From Microvirga terrae (GTDB lineage: Bacteria; Pseudomonadota; Alphaproteobacteria; Rhizobiales; Beijerinckiaceae): 64,000 bases of DNA. Of this stretch, positions 16,331 through 24,861 are shown one piece after another. The DNA lies in assembly GCF_013307435.2 (NCBI RefSeq), contig NZ_CP102845.1, positions 372,001 to 436,000 on the forward strand. The letters run 5' to 3'. Each line of letters begins with the position of its first letter. The first letter of the stretch is position 1. The notes beneath the pieces are model-generated. The model worked only from the letters and a program-made list of their open reading frames with translations, ran no database searches and was not told the DNA's origin. The translations under genes were made by a program, and so were the position numbers.

Positions 16331-16780
16331 ATGAGCGATCTCGACAAGGGCATCACGCGGGCCGGCGAAGGCTACCGGGGCACGGCGTGGAACATCCTGG
16401 GCCAGCGTTACGTCCCGAAGGCCTCTTGCGCCTCGACCTTCGCGTTCGAGACCAACAGCGAGCCGGGGCAATACGTGCCTGTCCACATCCATCCCGGACA
16501 GGACGAGTTCATCCTGATGCTGGAGGGCGAGCTCGACCTGAAGCTCGACGGGGTCTGGAGCAAGGCGCGGGCGGGCGACCTCGTGCGCATGCCCCGGGGC
16601 GTCCCGCACGGCTATTTCAACAAGTCGGACGCGCCGGCCCGCGCCCTGTTCTGGGTCTCGCCCGCGGGCCGGCTGGAGGCCCTGTTCGACGCCCTGCACG
16701 ACCAGACCGACATCCCGCGCGTGCTGGAGCTCTCCGCTGCGCACGAAGTCGATTTCCTGCCGCCGGAGGCCAACGAGTAA
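16331..16780 (+). CDS. Cupin domain-containing protein
   Basis: A 149-residue single-domain cupin. Motif 1 includes YVPVHIHPGQDEFILMLEGEL, giving the H-x-H...E metal ligand set. Motif 2 is GDLVRMPRGVPHGYFN with the last His. This is a small beta-barrel metal-binding fold used by dioxygenases, isomerases and binding proteins; the reaction is not predictable. AGGGCAGCC precedes the ATG as ribosome site. It is convergent with the heparinase-like gene, with only four bases between the stops, and divergent from the methyltransferase. Confidence 0.83.
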   Translation: MSDLDKGITRAGEGYRGTAWNILGQRYVPKASCASTFAFETNSEPGQYVPVHIHPGQDEFILMLEGELDLKLDGVWSKARAGDLVRMPRGVPHGYFNKSDAPARALFWVSPAGRLEALFDALHDQTDIPRVLELSAAHEVDFLPPEANE

Positions 16781-16784
16781 CAGA

Positions 16785-18560
16785 TCAGATCAGCTCGGGG
16801 GCCTGATCCGGGGGCTCGCCCGGGCTGAAGGTGCGGGCGAGGCGCTCGAAGCGCCAGCGCACGGTGGGCGTCTCGGCCGGACGGACCGTGAGCACGATCT
16901 GCTCCGTGCGCCGCATGCCCTCGGCGGTGGCCAGGAACACGCTGTCCTCGAGCTCCGCCTCGACCGGCGCGGCCGAGAACTGCCAGGCCTCGCGGTTGGG
17001 CAGGACCAGCATCACCACCCGGCCGCCCTGCGCGCGGCTCGCCCGGATGCCGGGCGCCAGATGGAAGCGGATGACGGCCTGCACGGTTCCGGCCCGGCCG
17101 CCGTCGCTGAAGAAGCTGTCCTCGCCCTCCAGCACGTTGCCCTTGGGGGCGAGCTGCCAGCGGCGCTCGTGGGTGATGCCGAAGCGGGCCTTGTACCCGT
17201 CATGGCTGGCGCTCAGCAGCTGGACGTGCTCGCGCTCGCTGCGCTCCGCCCGCACGTGCTCCGGCCCGCTGATGACCACCGGGCCCATGCGGCGCAGGAC
17301 CCAGGCGGAGATCCGGCGCTGCAGCCAGTTGCCTTTCTTGTCGACGATCTGGCAGGACGACACGTCGTCGATGGACGCGGTGGAATGGGCCACCGTGGAG
17401 CGCGCGGCCTGGATGATCGCCGGGCCGGCGATGGTGGGCGTGCCGCAATTGACCACGATGCGCTGGACGGCGCTCGAGAACTCGAACGACAGGCAGCCGG
17501 CCGCCGCATCCTGGGACAGGGGCCGCGGCGGCGGCGCGCCCACGTCGGCCACGAGGAGCGAGCGCCCGGCCTCCAGGCGCTCGTAGCCGGAATGGGGCGC
17601 GTGATGGATCGGCTGGCTGCGCATGTCGTCGTAGGTGAGCAGCGTCGCCAGGTGATCGGCGGCGGTCACGCCCATGCCGTTGAAGTGGGACAGGGTGCCG
17701 TCCCCGTGCCGGAACAGGCGCACCATCGGCAGCATGCGGTCGACGGCATGGAGCAGCGCGTCCGGCGTATCGACCTCGCGGCTGGCGAACATCTGGCGCA
17801 GGGGCAGGAGATCGAAGAGCAGATCGACCATGATGCGCGGGTTGCGGCTCACATGCCCGCCGTCGGCCAGGATCTGGCGTTCGAGCTCGCGGGCGAGCAG
17901 GCGGCTCGCGCGCCTCAGGTTCCGGTCGAGGCCTTCGCAGCACAGGCCTGCATAGCAGAGCGCGATGCCGGCCATGAGCTGCTGGAACGGCAGGGCGCCG
18001 GACCGGACCTGGCGCTCCAGGGTGCGGACATGCTGGCCGATGATCTTGAGGAAGCGCTGGTAGAAGGCGTGATCGGCGCCCTCCAGGATCAAGGGCGACT
18101 GGCTGATGAAGGACATGAGCCGGCGCGCGGTGATCTCCGGGCTGCACGCGATGCGCCGGTCGCCCAGCTTCGAGGTGACGAACTCGTCCACCAGGGAACG
18201 GGCATTGGCCTGGGCGAGCGCCGTGCCGGCCGCCCGCAGGTGCCGCAGCCAGCCGAAGCCGTAGAGAGCCTCGGCCCAGGCGCGGCTCGGCGGCGTGAAC
18301 GCGAAGGGCGAGCGCCCACTCGTCGTGATGGCGCGGCCGGAAAAGACGAAGAAGCCGGAATAGATGTCGGTCGCGATGGTGGGATCCGCCGTGCGCAGGT
18401 CCTGCGGGGCGAAGAGCAGGCGCGTGGGCATCGGCGCGCTGGAGAGCCTGGACAGGCTCCAGACCGTGCTTTCGCGCATGGCGCGGCCTGCCTCGCGAGC
18501 GGCAAGCCTGTACACACGCCAGCGATCCGGCCCGAAATCCACCCGTGGCGCTCCTCTCAT
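16785..18560 (-). CDS. Heparinase II/III family protein
   Basis: A 591-residue protein. An alpha-helical N-terminal toroid (PSRAWAEALYGFGWLRHLRAAGT through SRNPRIMVDLLFDLLPLRQMF) is followed by a beta-rich region with HFNGMG, SGYERLEAGRSLLVADVGAPPP, LSFEFSS and FGITHERRWQLAPKGN. The layout matches the alphaproteobacterial heparinase II/III-like proteins encoded beside rsmB. The family cleaves acidic polysaccharides by beta-elimination, but substrates of this branch are not established and I see no signal peptide. It lies 78 bases downstream of rsmB on the same strand and is probably co-transcribed with it. Confidence 0.87.
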   Translation of the reverse strand: MRGAPRVDFGPDRWRVYRLAAREAGRAMRESTVWSLSRLSSAPMPTRLLFAPQDLRTADPTIATDIYSGFFVFSGRAITTSGRSPFAFTPPSRAWAEALYGFGWLRHLRAAGTALAQANARSLVDEFVTSKLGDRRIACSPEITARRLMSFISQSPLILEGADHAFYQRFLKIIGQHVRTLERQVRSGALPFQQLMAGIALCYAGLCCEGLDRNLRRASRLLARELERQILADGGHVSRNPRIMVDLLFDLLPLRQMFASREVDTPDALLHAVDRMLPMVRLFRHGDGTLSHFNGMGVTAADHLATLLTYDDMRSQPIHHAPHSGYERLEAGRSLLVADVGAPPPRPLSQDAAAGCLSFEFSSAVQRIVVNCGTPTIAGPAIIQAARSTVAHSTASIDDVSSCQIVDKKGNWLQRRISAWVLRRMGPVVISGPEHVRAERSEREHVQLLSASHDGYKARFGITHERRWQLAPKGNVLEGEDSFFSDGGRAGTVQAVIRFHLAPGIRASRAQGGRVVMLVLPNREAWQFSAAPVEAELEDSVFLATAEGMRRTEQIVLTVRPAETPTVRWRFERLARTFSPGEPPDQAPELI

Positions 18561-18638
18561 GCTGCTTGAATCCCAGTCAACTTAGGCGAGGAGTTCCTGC
18601 TGACTGGTTAACAACCGGTAAGAGATCGTTCACCCTGT

Positions 18639-19982
18639 TCACGAACCCTTGTGCACAAACCGTGCGACAAAGAAGCCGTCGAGGCCGCTGCGGTCGTGCT
18701 CGGACAGGGCCAGCTGGCTCGGCAGGGTGCGCAGGTCGCCCGCGGGCGTGAGGCATTCGGTCAGGCCCCCGATCTCGTCCGGCGCGACGGGGTTGCGGGT
18801 GAAGTCCGGGTGGCGGGCCAGAAAGCCTTCCGCCTGCCGCTCGCCTTCCTCGGCTTCGAGCGAGCAGGTGCAGTAGACCAGCCGACCGCCCGGCTTCAGG
18901 AGCGCCGCCGCCTTGTCGAGCAGGCGGCTCTGGAGCCCCGCGAGCTTGCGGATGTCCTCCTCGCTCTTGGTCCAGGCCACGTCCGGGTGGCGCCGGATGG
19001 TGCCGGTGGCCGAGCAGGGGGCATCGAGCAGGACGGCGTCGAAGGGACCTGCCGTGAGCTTTTCCGCGTCGATGGCCCGGGTGTCCGCCGTCAGATGCAG
19101 GCGGGCGAGGTTCTCCTCGAGGCGCTGAAGGCGCTTGGCCGAACGGTCGACCGCCAGCACCTCGGCTCCGGCGGCGGCCAATTGCGCGGTCTTGCCTCCG
19201 GGCGCCGCGCAGAGATCCACGACGCGCTCGCCGGCCTTGGCCTGGAGCAGGCGGGCCGGCAGGGCGGCGGCGGCATCCTGCACCCACCATTCACCGGCCT
19301 CGAAGCCGGGAAGCTCGCGGATGGCCGTGCGCTCTTTGAGTCGGATGCTGCCGGTGGGCAGGAGCACGCCGCCGAGGCGCTCGGCCCAGGCTTGCGGGTC
19401 GCCTTTCACGGTCAGGTCCACGGAGGCCAGCGACCGGTGCGCCTGCGCGATCCGGGTGGCGAGCGGCTCGCCGTATTGCGCGATCCAGCGCTCCTCGAGC
19501 CAGGTCGGCGTGTCGAGCCAGGGATCGTCCTGGGCGAGGATCTGCTCGCGCTCGCGGGCGACGCGGCGCAGGACCGCGTTGATGAAGCCGCCCGCGTGAT
19601 GGAGCTTGGGGTCGCTCTGGGCGATCTCGACCGCGCTGTCGACGGCGGCATGGTCGGGCACGTCGAGGAAGAGGATCTGCGCCGCCCCGACGGCGAGAAG
19701 ATGCATCAGGCGCTCGTCCTTGGGCGGCTTGTTGAGCCGTTCGCGCAGGGCGTGGCCGAGCGTCCCGAGGCGCCGGAAGGTCACGATCGCGATGGCGCGG
19801 GCGAGCGCCTCGTCGCGGGGCGAGAGCTTGTCTGCACGGAGAAGCTCCTCCATCACGTCGTCGAGCGGCACGCGCCGCTTCAGGGTCTCCGTCACCGCCT
19901 GCCAGGCGAGGCGGCGCGGTCCGAGGCCCGCCTGTTCGTCCGATTGAGTCAAAATGCTATCCCCAAGGCAATCTAGCCCCAT
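18639..19982 (-). CDS. rsmB: RsmB/NOP family 16S rRNA (cytosine-5) methyltransferase
   Basis: A 447-residue enzyme. The N-terminal NusB-like RNA-binding domain covers about residues 20-150 ([40 protein letters not shown]). The SAM-dependent catalytic domain follows with [15 protein letters not shown], the first cysteine motif DAPCSATG and the second [13 protein letters not shown]. The family methylates C5 of cytosine in rRNA. The ATG start overlaps the end of htpX by 10 bases; a TTG ten codons later (19952), preceded by GGGGA, is a possible alternative. The overlap implies translational coupling to htpX. Confidence 0.93.
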   Translation of the reverse strand: MGLDCLGDSILTQSDEQAGLGPRRLAWQAVTETLKRRVPLDDVMEELLRADKLSPRDEALARAIAIVTFRRLGTLGHALRERLNKPPKDERLMHLLAVGAAQILFLDVPDHAAVDSAVEIAQSDPKLHHAGGFINAVLRRVAREREQILAQDDPWLDTPTWLEERWIAQYGEPLATRIAQAHRSLASVDLTVKGDPQAWAERLGGVLLPTGSIRLKERTAIRELPGFEAGEWWVQDAAAALPARLLQAKAGERVVDLCAAPGGKTAQLAAAGAEVLAVDRSAKRLQRLEENLARLHLTADTRAIDAEKLTAGPFDAVLLDAPCSATGTIRRHPDVAWTKSEEDIRKLAGLQSRLLDKAAALLKPGGRLVYCTCSLEAEEGERQAEGFLARHPDFTRNPVAPDEIGGLTECLTPAGDLRTLPSQLALSEHDRSGLDGFFVARFVHKGS

Positions 19983-20920
19983 GGCCCCCGGCGGGTGCCG
20001 GTCGAGCCTGTGCTTGAACCCCCGAGGGATCCCCAGGGGCTCGATGAACTCTGCGCGACGAAGCCGGGCTGCGCCGATGCGCCCATCTCCTGGGCCAAAG
20101 CCTGCAGGGCCGCAATCCGGTTTTCCGTCGCGGGATGGGTCGAGAACAGGTTGTCCACGCCCTGACCCGAAAGCGGGTTGATGATGAACAGCGAGGCGGT
20201 CGCGGGACGCCGCTCCGCGTCCGGGTTGGGAATGTGCGCCACCCCGCCCGCGATGCGCGCCAGCGCCGAGGCGAGCGCCAGCGGCTGGCCGCAGATCTGC
20301 GCGCCCATCCGGTCGGCGTCGTATTCCCGCGAGCGGCTGATCGCCATCTGGATGATCATGGCGGCGATCGGGGCAAGCAGCGCGGTGGCGAGCATCACGA
20401 TGGGGTTCGGCCGCTCGTCGCCCCGGCCGCCGAAGAGAAAGCCGAACTGCGCCAGGGTCGCGATGGCCCCCGCGACGGTCGCGCTCACCGTCATGATGAG
20501 CGTGTCGCGGTTCCTGATATGGGCGAGCTCGTGCGCCATCACGCCCGCCACCTCGTCATGGGACAGCATGTGCAGGAGCCCCGTGGTGGCGGCCACCGCG
20601 GCATTCTCCGGGTTGCGCCCGGTCGCGAAGGCGTTGGGCTGCGGGTTGTCGATGAGATAGACCCGCGGCATGGGAAGGCCGGCGCGCTGAGCGAGGTCGC
20701 GCACCATGTGGACGAGCTCGGGCGCCGTGCGCTCGTCCACCTCGACCGCGTGGTGGGCCGCGAGCGCCAGCCGGTCCGAGTTCCAGTAGGCGAACAGGTT
20801 GGTCGCGAGGCCGAGGCCAAGGGCGATCATCATGCCGGTCCCGCCGCCGAGAAAATAGCCGACGACGCCGAACAGGGCCATCAGGCCCGCCAGCAGCATT
20901 CCGGTCTTGACGGTGTTCAT
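19973..20920 (-). CDS. htpX: Zinc metalloprotease HtpX
   Basis: A 315-residue inner-membrane M48 protease. Two N-terminal membrane segments (about residues 6-45) precede the cytosolic catalytic region with HELAH at 130-134, a third-ligand Glu in [11 protein letters not shown], and two further hydrophobic segments in between. HtpX helps FtsH degrade damaged membrane proteins. ATG at 20920 has GGAG 6 bases upstream; a GTG four codons earlier is within that ribosome site and is less likely. The glycine/serine-rich tail ([12 protein letters not shown]) is common in alphaproteobacterial homologues. Confidence 0.96.
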   Translation of the reverse strand: MNTVKTGMLLAGLMALFGVVGYFLGGGTGMMIALGLGLATNLFAYWNSDRLALAAHHAVEVDERTAPELVHMVRDLAQRAGLPMPRVYLIDNPQPNAFATGRNPENAAVAATTGLLHMLSHDEVAGVMAHELAHIRNRDTLIMTVSATVAGAIATLAQFGFLFGGRGDERPNPIVMLATALLAPIAAMIIQMAISRSREYDADRMGAQICGQPLALASALARIAGGVAHIPNPDAERRPATASLFIINPLSGQGVDNLFSTHPATENRIAALQALAQEMGASAQPGFVAQSSSSPWGSLGGSSTGSTGTRRGPWG

Positions 20921-21024
20921 CGGGGTCTCCACCTCGTGGTCAACGACATCGCATCCGCTGACCCCTATGTGGGAACGGTCCAGCTCTCTCCCAAGAGGAG
21001 CGGGATTCTGGCATAAGGCCCCTC

Positions 21025-21255
21025 ATGATCACGAACGACAATACTCCCCCGATCGTCCCCATCGAGGGCGCGGCCCCCGGCAAGACCCTTTCTCCCGCCG
21101 CCCGGCGGGCCCTGGAGGAAGCCGCGCAGCGGCGCCTCGACATCGACGCCCGCGCGGCCGAGATCGCCAAGCAGAAGGAGCTCCAGGGCCGCGGCGGCCT
21201 CGAGCCCGTCCGCTACGAGGATTGGGAGGTGAAGGGCTTGGCGAGCGATTTTTGA
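21025..21255 (+). CDS. DUF1674 / succinate dehydrogenase assembly factor 4 (SdhAF4) homologue
   Basis: A 76-residue protein ending RGGLEPVRYEDWEVKGLASDF, the diagnostic C-terminal signature of DUF1674, the family that includes mitochondrial SDHAF4 (Sdh8). That protein binds flavinylated SdhA and promotes succinate dehydrogenase assembly. The N-terminal half is charged and Ala-rich, as is usual. It is divergent from htpX, a common arrangement in alphaproteobacteria. Family identity is clear; the assembly-factor role is transferred from the eukaryotic homologue. Confidence 0.9.
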   Translation: MITNDNTPPIVPIEGAAPGKTLSPAARRALEEAAQRRLDIDARAAEIAKQKELQGRGGLEPVRYEDWEVKGLASDF

Positions 21256-21359
21256 GGCATCTCCTCCCGGCTCCACAAGGAGGCGGTTCCGGGCGCCTGC
21301 CTTTACTCCCGCGGTGCATGCACATATCGTATGCGCATGTGATTTCCGAAGGTGCCGCC

Positions 21360-21605
21360 ATGTCCAAGCCCCTTGGAGCCGCCAGGGACCGCCGCCCGAC
21401 CAACGTCACCCTTCCGGTCGAGCTCGTGGCCGAGGCGAAGGCTCTCAACATCAACGTATCCCAGGCCTGCGAAAGCGGATTGGCCCGCTCAGTGGCGCAG
21501 GCCCGGCAGGCTCGCTGGCTCGCGGACAACAGGGATGCCATCGAGGCCTATAACCGGATGGTCGAGCGGGACGAACTGCCTTTGGACCAGTTCCGGCAGT
21601 TCTGA
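21360..21605 (+). CDS. ccdA: CcdA-type antitoxin
   Basis: An 81-residue protein. The N-terminal part RRPTNVTLPVELVAEAKALNINVSQACESGL is a ribbon-helix-helix DNA-binding domain typical of CcdA. The C-terminal part (ADNRDAIEAYNRMVERDELPLDQFRQF) is the toxin-binding tail. In CcdA systems the antitoxin neutralises CcdB and represses the operon. The start ATG has AAGGTG about 6 bases upstream. The stop TGA shares its last base with the ATG of the downstream toxin. Confidence 0.92.
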   Translation: MSKPLGAARDRRPTNVTLPVELVAEAKALNINVSQACESGLARSVAQARQARWLADNRDAIEAYNRMVERDELPLDQFRQF

Positions 21606-21904
21606 TGGGCCAGTTCGACGTCTATGCCGGCATCGGCCGGTCGAACCGGCTCGTGGTCGATCTGCAATCCGACATCCTGGACCCACTCGCCACCCGCATC
21701 GTCGCGCCCCTGTTCCAGCGCGACGAAGCTCCGATCCTCACCGACCTGACCCCGCAGGTCCGCCTCGAAGGGCAGGATCTCGTCGTGATGATCCCGCTTC
21801 TGGCCTCCGTTCCCGTCCGCGAGCTGCAGCGCCCCGTGGGCTCCATCGCGTCCGACCAGGACGCCGTCAAGCGGGCGCTCGATGTTCTGTTCCTGGGCTT
21901 CTGA
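21605..21904 (+). CDS. ccdB: CcdB-type toxin (DNA gyrase poison family)
   Basis: A 99-residue protein with the CcdB core QFDVYAG...RLVVDLQSDILDPL, RIVAPLF and LLASVPVREL. The family poisons GyrA. In F-plasmid CcdB the last three residues WGI carry toxicity; here the end is LGF, so the Trp is replaced by Leu. Chromosomal relatives also vary here, so activity cannot be judged. It overlaps ccdA by one base (TGATG), giving translational coupling. No plasmid or integron genes are near. Confidence 0.92.
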   Translation: MGQFDVYAGIGRSNRLVVDLQSDILDPLATRIVAPLFQRDEAPILTDLTPQVRLEGQDLVVMIPLLASVPVRELQRPVGSIASDQDAVKRALDVLFLGF

Positions 21905-21944
21905 CCGCGCCGGGACAAAGGAAGCGAAAAAAGTTCTCGCCCCA

Positions 21945-21971
21945 TGTCACATCGGGCATCATCGTCTCGTC
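21945..21971 (+). promoter_or_regulatory. ECF41-type sigma promoter upstream of the AhpD-like gene
   Basis: TGTCACA at 21945-21951 and CGTC at 21968-21971 are separated by exactly 16 bases. That reproduces the published ECF41 promoter consensus TGTCACA-N16-CGTC. It lies about 40 bases before the start codon of the carboxymuconolactone decarboxylase-like gene that precedes the ECF41 sigma factor gene, so the pair should be autoregulated. Confidence 0.8.
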
Positions 21972-22011
21972 TTAGCATCGTCAGCAACACGACAGACGAA
22001 GGACCAAGACG

Positions 22012-22473
22012 ATGAAAGCCCGGTTGATCCCCTACGACGTCGCTCCCGGCGCCCTGAAGCCGATGATCGAGCTGGAAAAGACCCTCAAGAACAGCGGCCT
22101 GGAGCACGGCCTGATCGAGCTGGTGAAGACCCGCGCCTCGCAGATCAACGGCTGCGCCTACTGCATCCACATGCACACCAAGGATGCCCGCTCGGCCGGC
22201 GAGACCGAGGAGCGGCTCTACCTTCTGAACGCCTGGCGCGAATCCCCCCTCTACAGCGAGCGTGAGCGCGCCGCGCTCGCCTGGACCGAGGCCCTGACGC
22301 TCGTGGCCGAGACCCATGCGCCCGACGAGGATTACGAGGAGCTGAGCCGGCACTTCACCCCGGCCGAGCAGGTCAACCTGACCCTGCTGATCGGCGCCAT
22401 CAACGCCTGGAACCGCCTGGCCATCGGGTTCCGGTCCGTCCATCCGGTCGAGGCGAAAAGTGCGGCCGCCTGA
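22012..22473 (+). CDS. Carboxymuconolactone decarboxylase / AhpD-like protein, ECF41 partner
   Basis: A 153-residue all-helical protein with the AhpD-type redox motif GCAYCIHMH: Cys48 and Cys51, with His55 in the position of the proton relay. The pair is that of CMD-family alkylhydroperoxidase or disulfide-reductase-like proteins. ECF41 sigma factors are usually encoded next to such a CMD, SnoaL or oxidoreductase gene, which is their target. The gene overlaps the sigma gene by 14 bases and is preceded by a perfect ECF41 promoter. The substrate is unknown. Confidence 0.9.
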   Translation: MKARLIPYDVAPGALKPMIELEKTLKNSGLEHGLIELVKTRASQINGCAYCIHMHTKDARSAGETEERLYLLNAWRESPLYSERERAALAWTEALTLVAETHAPDEDYEELSRHFTPAEQVNLTLLIGAINAWNRLAIGFRSVHPVEAKSAAA

Positions 22474-23338
22474 CGGCACCGCGGCGGATCAGTTCCAGCC
22501 CCTCAGGCCGGGGCTGGTCCGCCTCGCCTACCGCATGCTCGGCTCGATCGCGGAAGCCGAGGACGTGGTGCAGGAGGCCTATATCCGCTGGCACCAGGCG
22601 GACCGCTCGTCCGTGCGCGAGCCCGGGGCCTTCCTGTCGAAGACGGTGACGCGCCTGTGCCTCGACATCCTCAAGTCGGCCCGGGTGAAGCGCGAGACCT
22701 ATATCGGGCCCTGGCTGCCCGAGCCGGTCCTGGACCAGGACCAGGAGGACGCCATGAGCGAGGATCTGTCGCTCACTCTCATGATGGCCCTGGAGCGGCT
22801 TTCGCCCCTGGAGCGCGCGGCCTTCCTCCTGCACGACGTGTTCGGGCTCGGCTTCGACGAGGTCTCCGCCACCCTCGACCGGGATCCCGCGGCCTGCCGC
22901 CAGCTCGCCGCACGGGCGCGCAAGAACGTGCGCGCCGACCGGCCGCGCTACGCCATCGACCGGGAGGAGGGCGAGCGCATGACCGATGCGTTCTTCGCCG
23001 CCTCGCGCAGCGGCGACGTGACCGCGTTGCGCACCCTCCTGGCGGAGAACGTGGTGGCCTATACGGATGGCGGCGGCATCCGCAATGCGGCCCTCAACCC
23101 GCTCTTCGGCCTGCGCCGGGTGGCGGGTCTGTTCCTGGGCATCGCGCGCAAGACCGGGGGCGGACGGCCGCCGATCCTCTACAGGGGGCTGATCAACGGA
23201 TTGCCCGGCATCGTCACCCTCGAGCCGGACGGCCTGGTCCAGACCACGACCCTCGACATCGAGGACGGCCGTATCGTCGGGGTCTACATCGTGCGAAACC
23301 CGGAAAAGCTAGGACACCTGTCCGGCCTGGCGAGCTGA
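22460..23338 (+). CDS. RNA polymerase ECF41-family sigma factor with SnoaL-like C-terminal domain
   Basis: A 292-residue protein. The sigma2 region covers about residues 15-75 (LAYRMLGSIAEAEDVVQEAYIRW), and sigma4 about 110-160 (LERLSPLERAAFLLHDVFGLGFDEVSATL). The SnoaL-like extension runs from 175 to the end. All three ECF41 hallmarks are present: WLPEP in the linker, DGGG in the extension (TDGGGIRN) and a NPDKL-like NPEKL near the end. The extension acts as a built-in regulator in place of an anti-sigma factor. The start is GTG within the AhpD-like gene, which implies coupled translation. Confidence 0.95.
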   Translation: MRPPDGTAADQFQPLRPGLVRLAYRMLGSIAEAEDVVQEAYIRWHQADRSSVREPGAFLSKTVTRLCLDILKSARVKRETYIGPWLPEPVLDQDQEDAMSEDLSLTLMMALERLSPLERAAFLLHDVFGLGFDEVSATLDRDPAACRQLAARARKNVRADRPRYAIDREEGERMTDAFFAASRSGDVTALRTLLAENVVAYTDGGGIRNAALNPLFGLRRVAGLFLGIARKTGGGRPPILYRGLINGLPGIVTLEPDGLVQTTTLDIEDGRIVGVYIVRNPEKLGHLSGLAS

Positions 23339-23423
23339 ACCTCGAGGGCATGCGGGCCCGGCGAAAGCCCCGGTTGTCCGCACGCCGCCCTCCCGCTACC
23401 CTGCCGGCCAAAGGGGAAGGCTC

Positions 23424-24737
23424 ATGGCTGGGGCGGGCGAGACGGCGCGATTGGGGATGTTCCGGGATCTGTTGGGCGACGCGCACCGCGCGCTCGACCT
23501 CCCGTTCGGGTTCGAATTGTGGGACGGCTCCACGATTCCCGCCGACCTGCCGTCCTACGCCATGCGGCTCGTCATCCGGCGCGAGAGCGTGGTCGCGGCC
23601 CTGATGCGCCGGCCCAATCTCGACACGGCGCTCAACGCCTATGTGGCCGGGCTCCTCGACCTCAAGAACGGCACGATCTTCGACCTCGCCGCCCAGCGCC
23701 CGCAGAAGGTGGGACGGCGCCTGAAGGCCGTGAGCAAGCTGAAGGCTCTGAAGGTCGCCTATCACTTCCTGCGCGCGCCCGCCGACATGCCGCGCCCGCT
23801 CGACCGTGTCGAAGACAAGCCGGATGCCCGTGACGGCAAGCCTCAGACCAACAAGCGCAACGTTGCCTACCATTACGACGTGTCGAACGCGTTCTACCGG
23901 CTCTTCCTCGACCCGGAGATGGTCTATACCTGCGCGTATTTCCAGCCGGACTGGCACGACGACCTCGCCCGCGCGCAGCGGGACAAGCTCGACATGATCT
24001 GCCGCAAGCTGCGGCTCAGACCCGGCGAGCGCCTGCTCGACATCGGCTGCGGCTGGGGCGCACTCATCTGCCACGCGGCGCAGCATTACGGCGTCAAGGC
24101 CACCGGCGTGACGCTCGCCGAGGAGCAGGCGGCGCTGGCCAGGGAGAAGATCGCCCGGCTCGGCCTGCAGGACCGGGTCGAGGTTCTGCTGCAGGATTTC
24201 ACGCAGATCGAGGGTGAGTTCGACAAGATTTCCTCCATCGGCATGTTCGAGCAGGTGGGGATCGCCAACTATCCCGGCTATTTCAGCGCCGTGCATCGGC
24301 TGCTGCGCCCGCGCGGGCTCTATCTGCATCACACCATCGCCCGGCGCGCCAAGCGCAGCGACAAGGCGTTCCAAAAGCTCAAGCCCGAATACAAGGCGCT
24401 GACCCGCTACATCTTCCCCGGCGGAGAGCTCGATCACCTGGGCATGTCGATCGCCAATCTCGAACGCTACGGCTTCGAGGTGCACGATGTGGAAGCCTGG
24501 CGCGAGCATTACCAGCGCACCACGCGCCTGTGGTGGGACAGCCTGGCCGCCCGCCGCCAGGAGGCCGAGGCTCTCGTCGGGCCGGAGAAGACCCGCATGT
24601 GGCTGCTCTATCTCGCCGGCTGCTCGCTCGCCTTCGAACGCGCGGCCGTGGGCGTGAACCAGACGCTCGCCTCCAAGCGCACCCGCGGGCCGTCGGGCCT
24701 GCCGTCGAGCCGGGCGGATCTGTATCAGCCGCTGTAG
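23424..24737 (+). CDS. cfa: Cyclopropane-fatty-acyl-phospholipid synthase
   Basis: A 437-residue SAM-dependent enzyme that adds a methylene group across the cis double bond of membrane phospholipid acyl chains. The N-terminal domain covers about residues 1-140. The catalytic domain has YHYDVSNAFYRLFLDPEMVYTCAYF, the SAM motif LLDIGCGWGAL, GVTLAEEQ, SSIGMFEQVG, YIFPGGEL and LYLAGCSLAFERAAVGVNQ. All are diagnostic of CFAS. It starts 86 bases after the ECF41 sigma gene on the same strand and may be in that regulon; I saw no separate ECF41 promoter before it. Confidence 0.95.
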   Translation: MAGAGETARLGMFRDLLGDAHRALDLPFGFELWDGSTIPADLPSYAMRLVIRRESVVAALMRRPNLDTALNAYVAGLLDLKNGTIFDLAAQRPQKVGRRLKAVSKLKALKVAYHFLRAPADMPRPLDRVEDKPDARDGKPQTNKRNVAYHYDVSNAFYRLFLDPEMVYTCAYFQPDWHDDLARAQRDKLDMICRKLRLRPGERLLDIGCGWGALICHAAQHYGVKATGVTLAEEQAALAREKIARLGLQDRVEVLLQDFTQIEGEFDKISSIGMFEQVGIANYPGYFSAVHRLLRPRGLYLHHTIARRAKRSDKAFQKLKPEYKALTRYIFPGGELDHLGMSIANLERYGFEVHDVEAWREHYQRTTRLWWDSLAARRQEAEALVGPEKTRMWLLYLAGCSLAFERAAVGVNQTLASKRTRGPSGLPSSRADLYQPL

Positions 24738-24750
24738 TCGGACCCCCTTC

Positions 24751-24843
24751 CCGTCATGGCCGGGCTTGTCCCGGCCATCCCGATCGTTTGAAGCGTGGCG
24801 CTCTTCATCATCGGGATCACCGGCACAAGGCCGGTGATGACGT
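24751..24843. repeat. Repeat family B, two-arm copy
   Basis: The arm CGTCATGGCCGGGCTTGTCC/CGGCCATCCCGAT, a TTTGAAGCGTGGCGCTCTTCA link, and the arm ATCGGGATCACCGGCACAAGG/CCGGTGATGACG make an overall 90-base imperfect palindrome. It lies between the convergent cfa and L,D-transpeptidase genes and could serve as a bidirectional 3' hairpin. Confidence 0.88.
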
Positions 24844-24861
24844 GGAGGCTCGGGAATGTCA

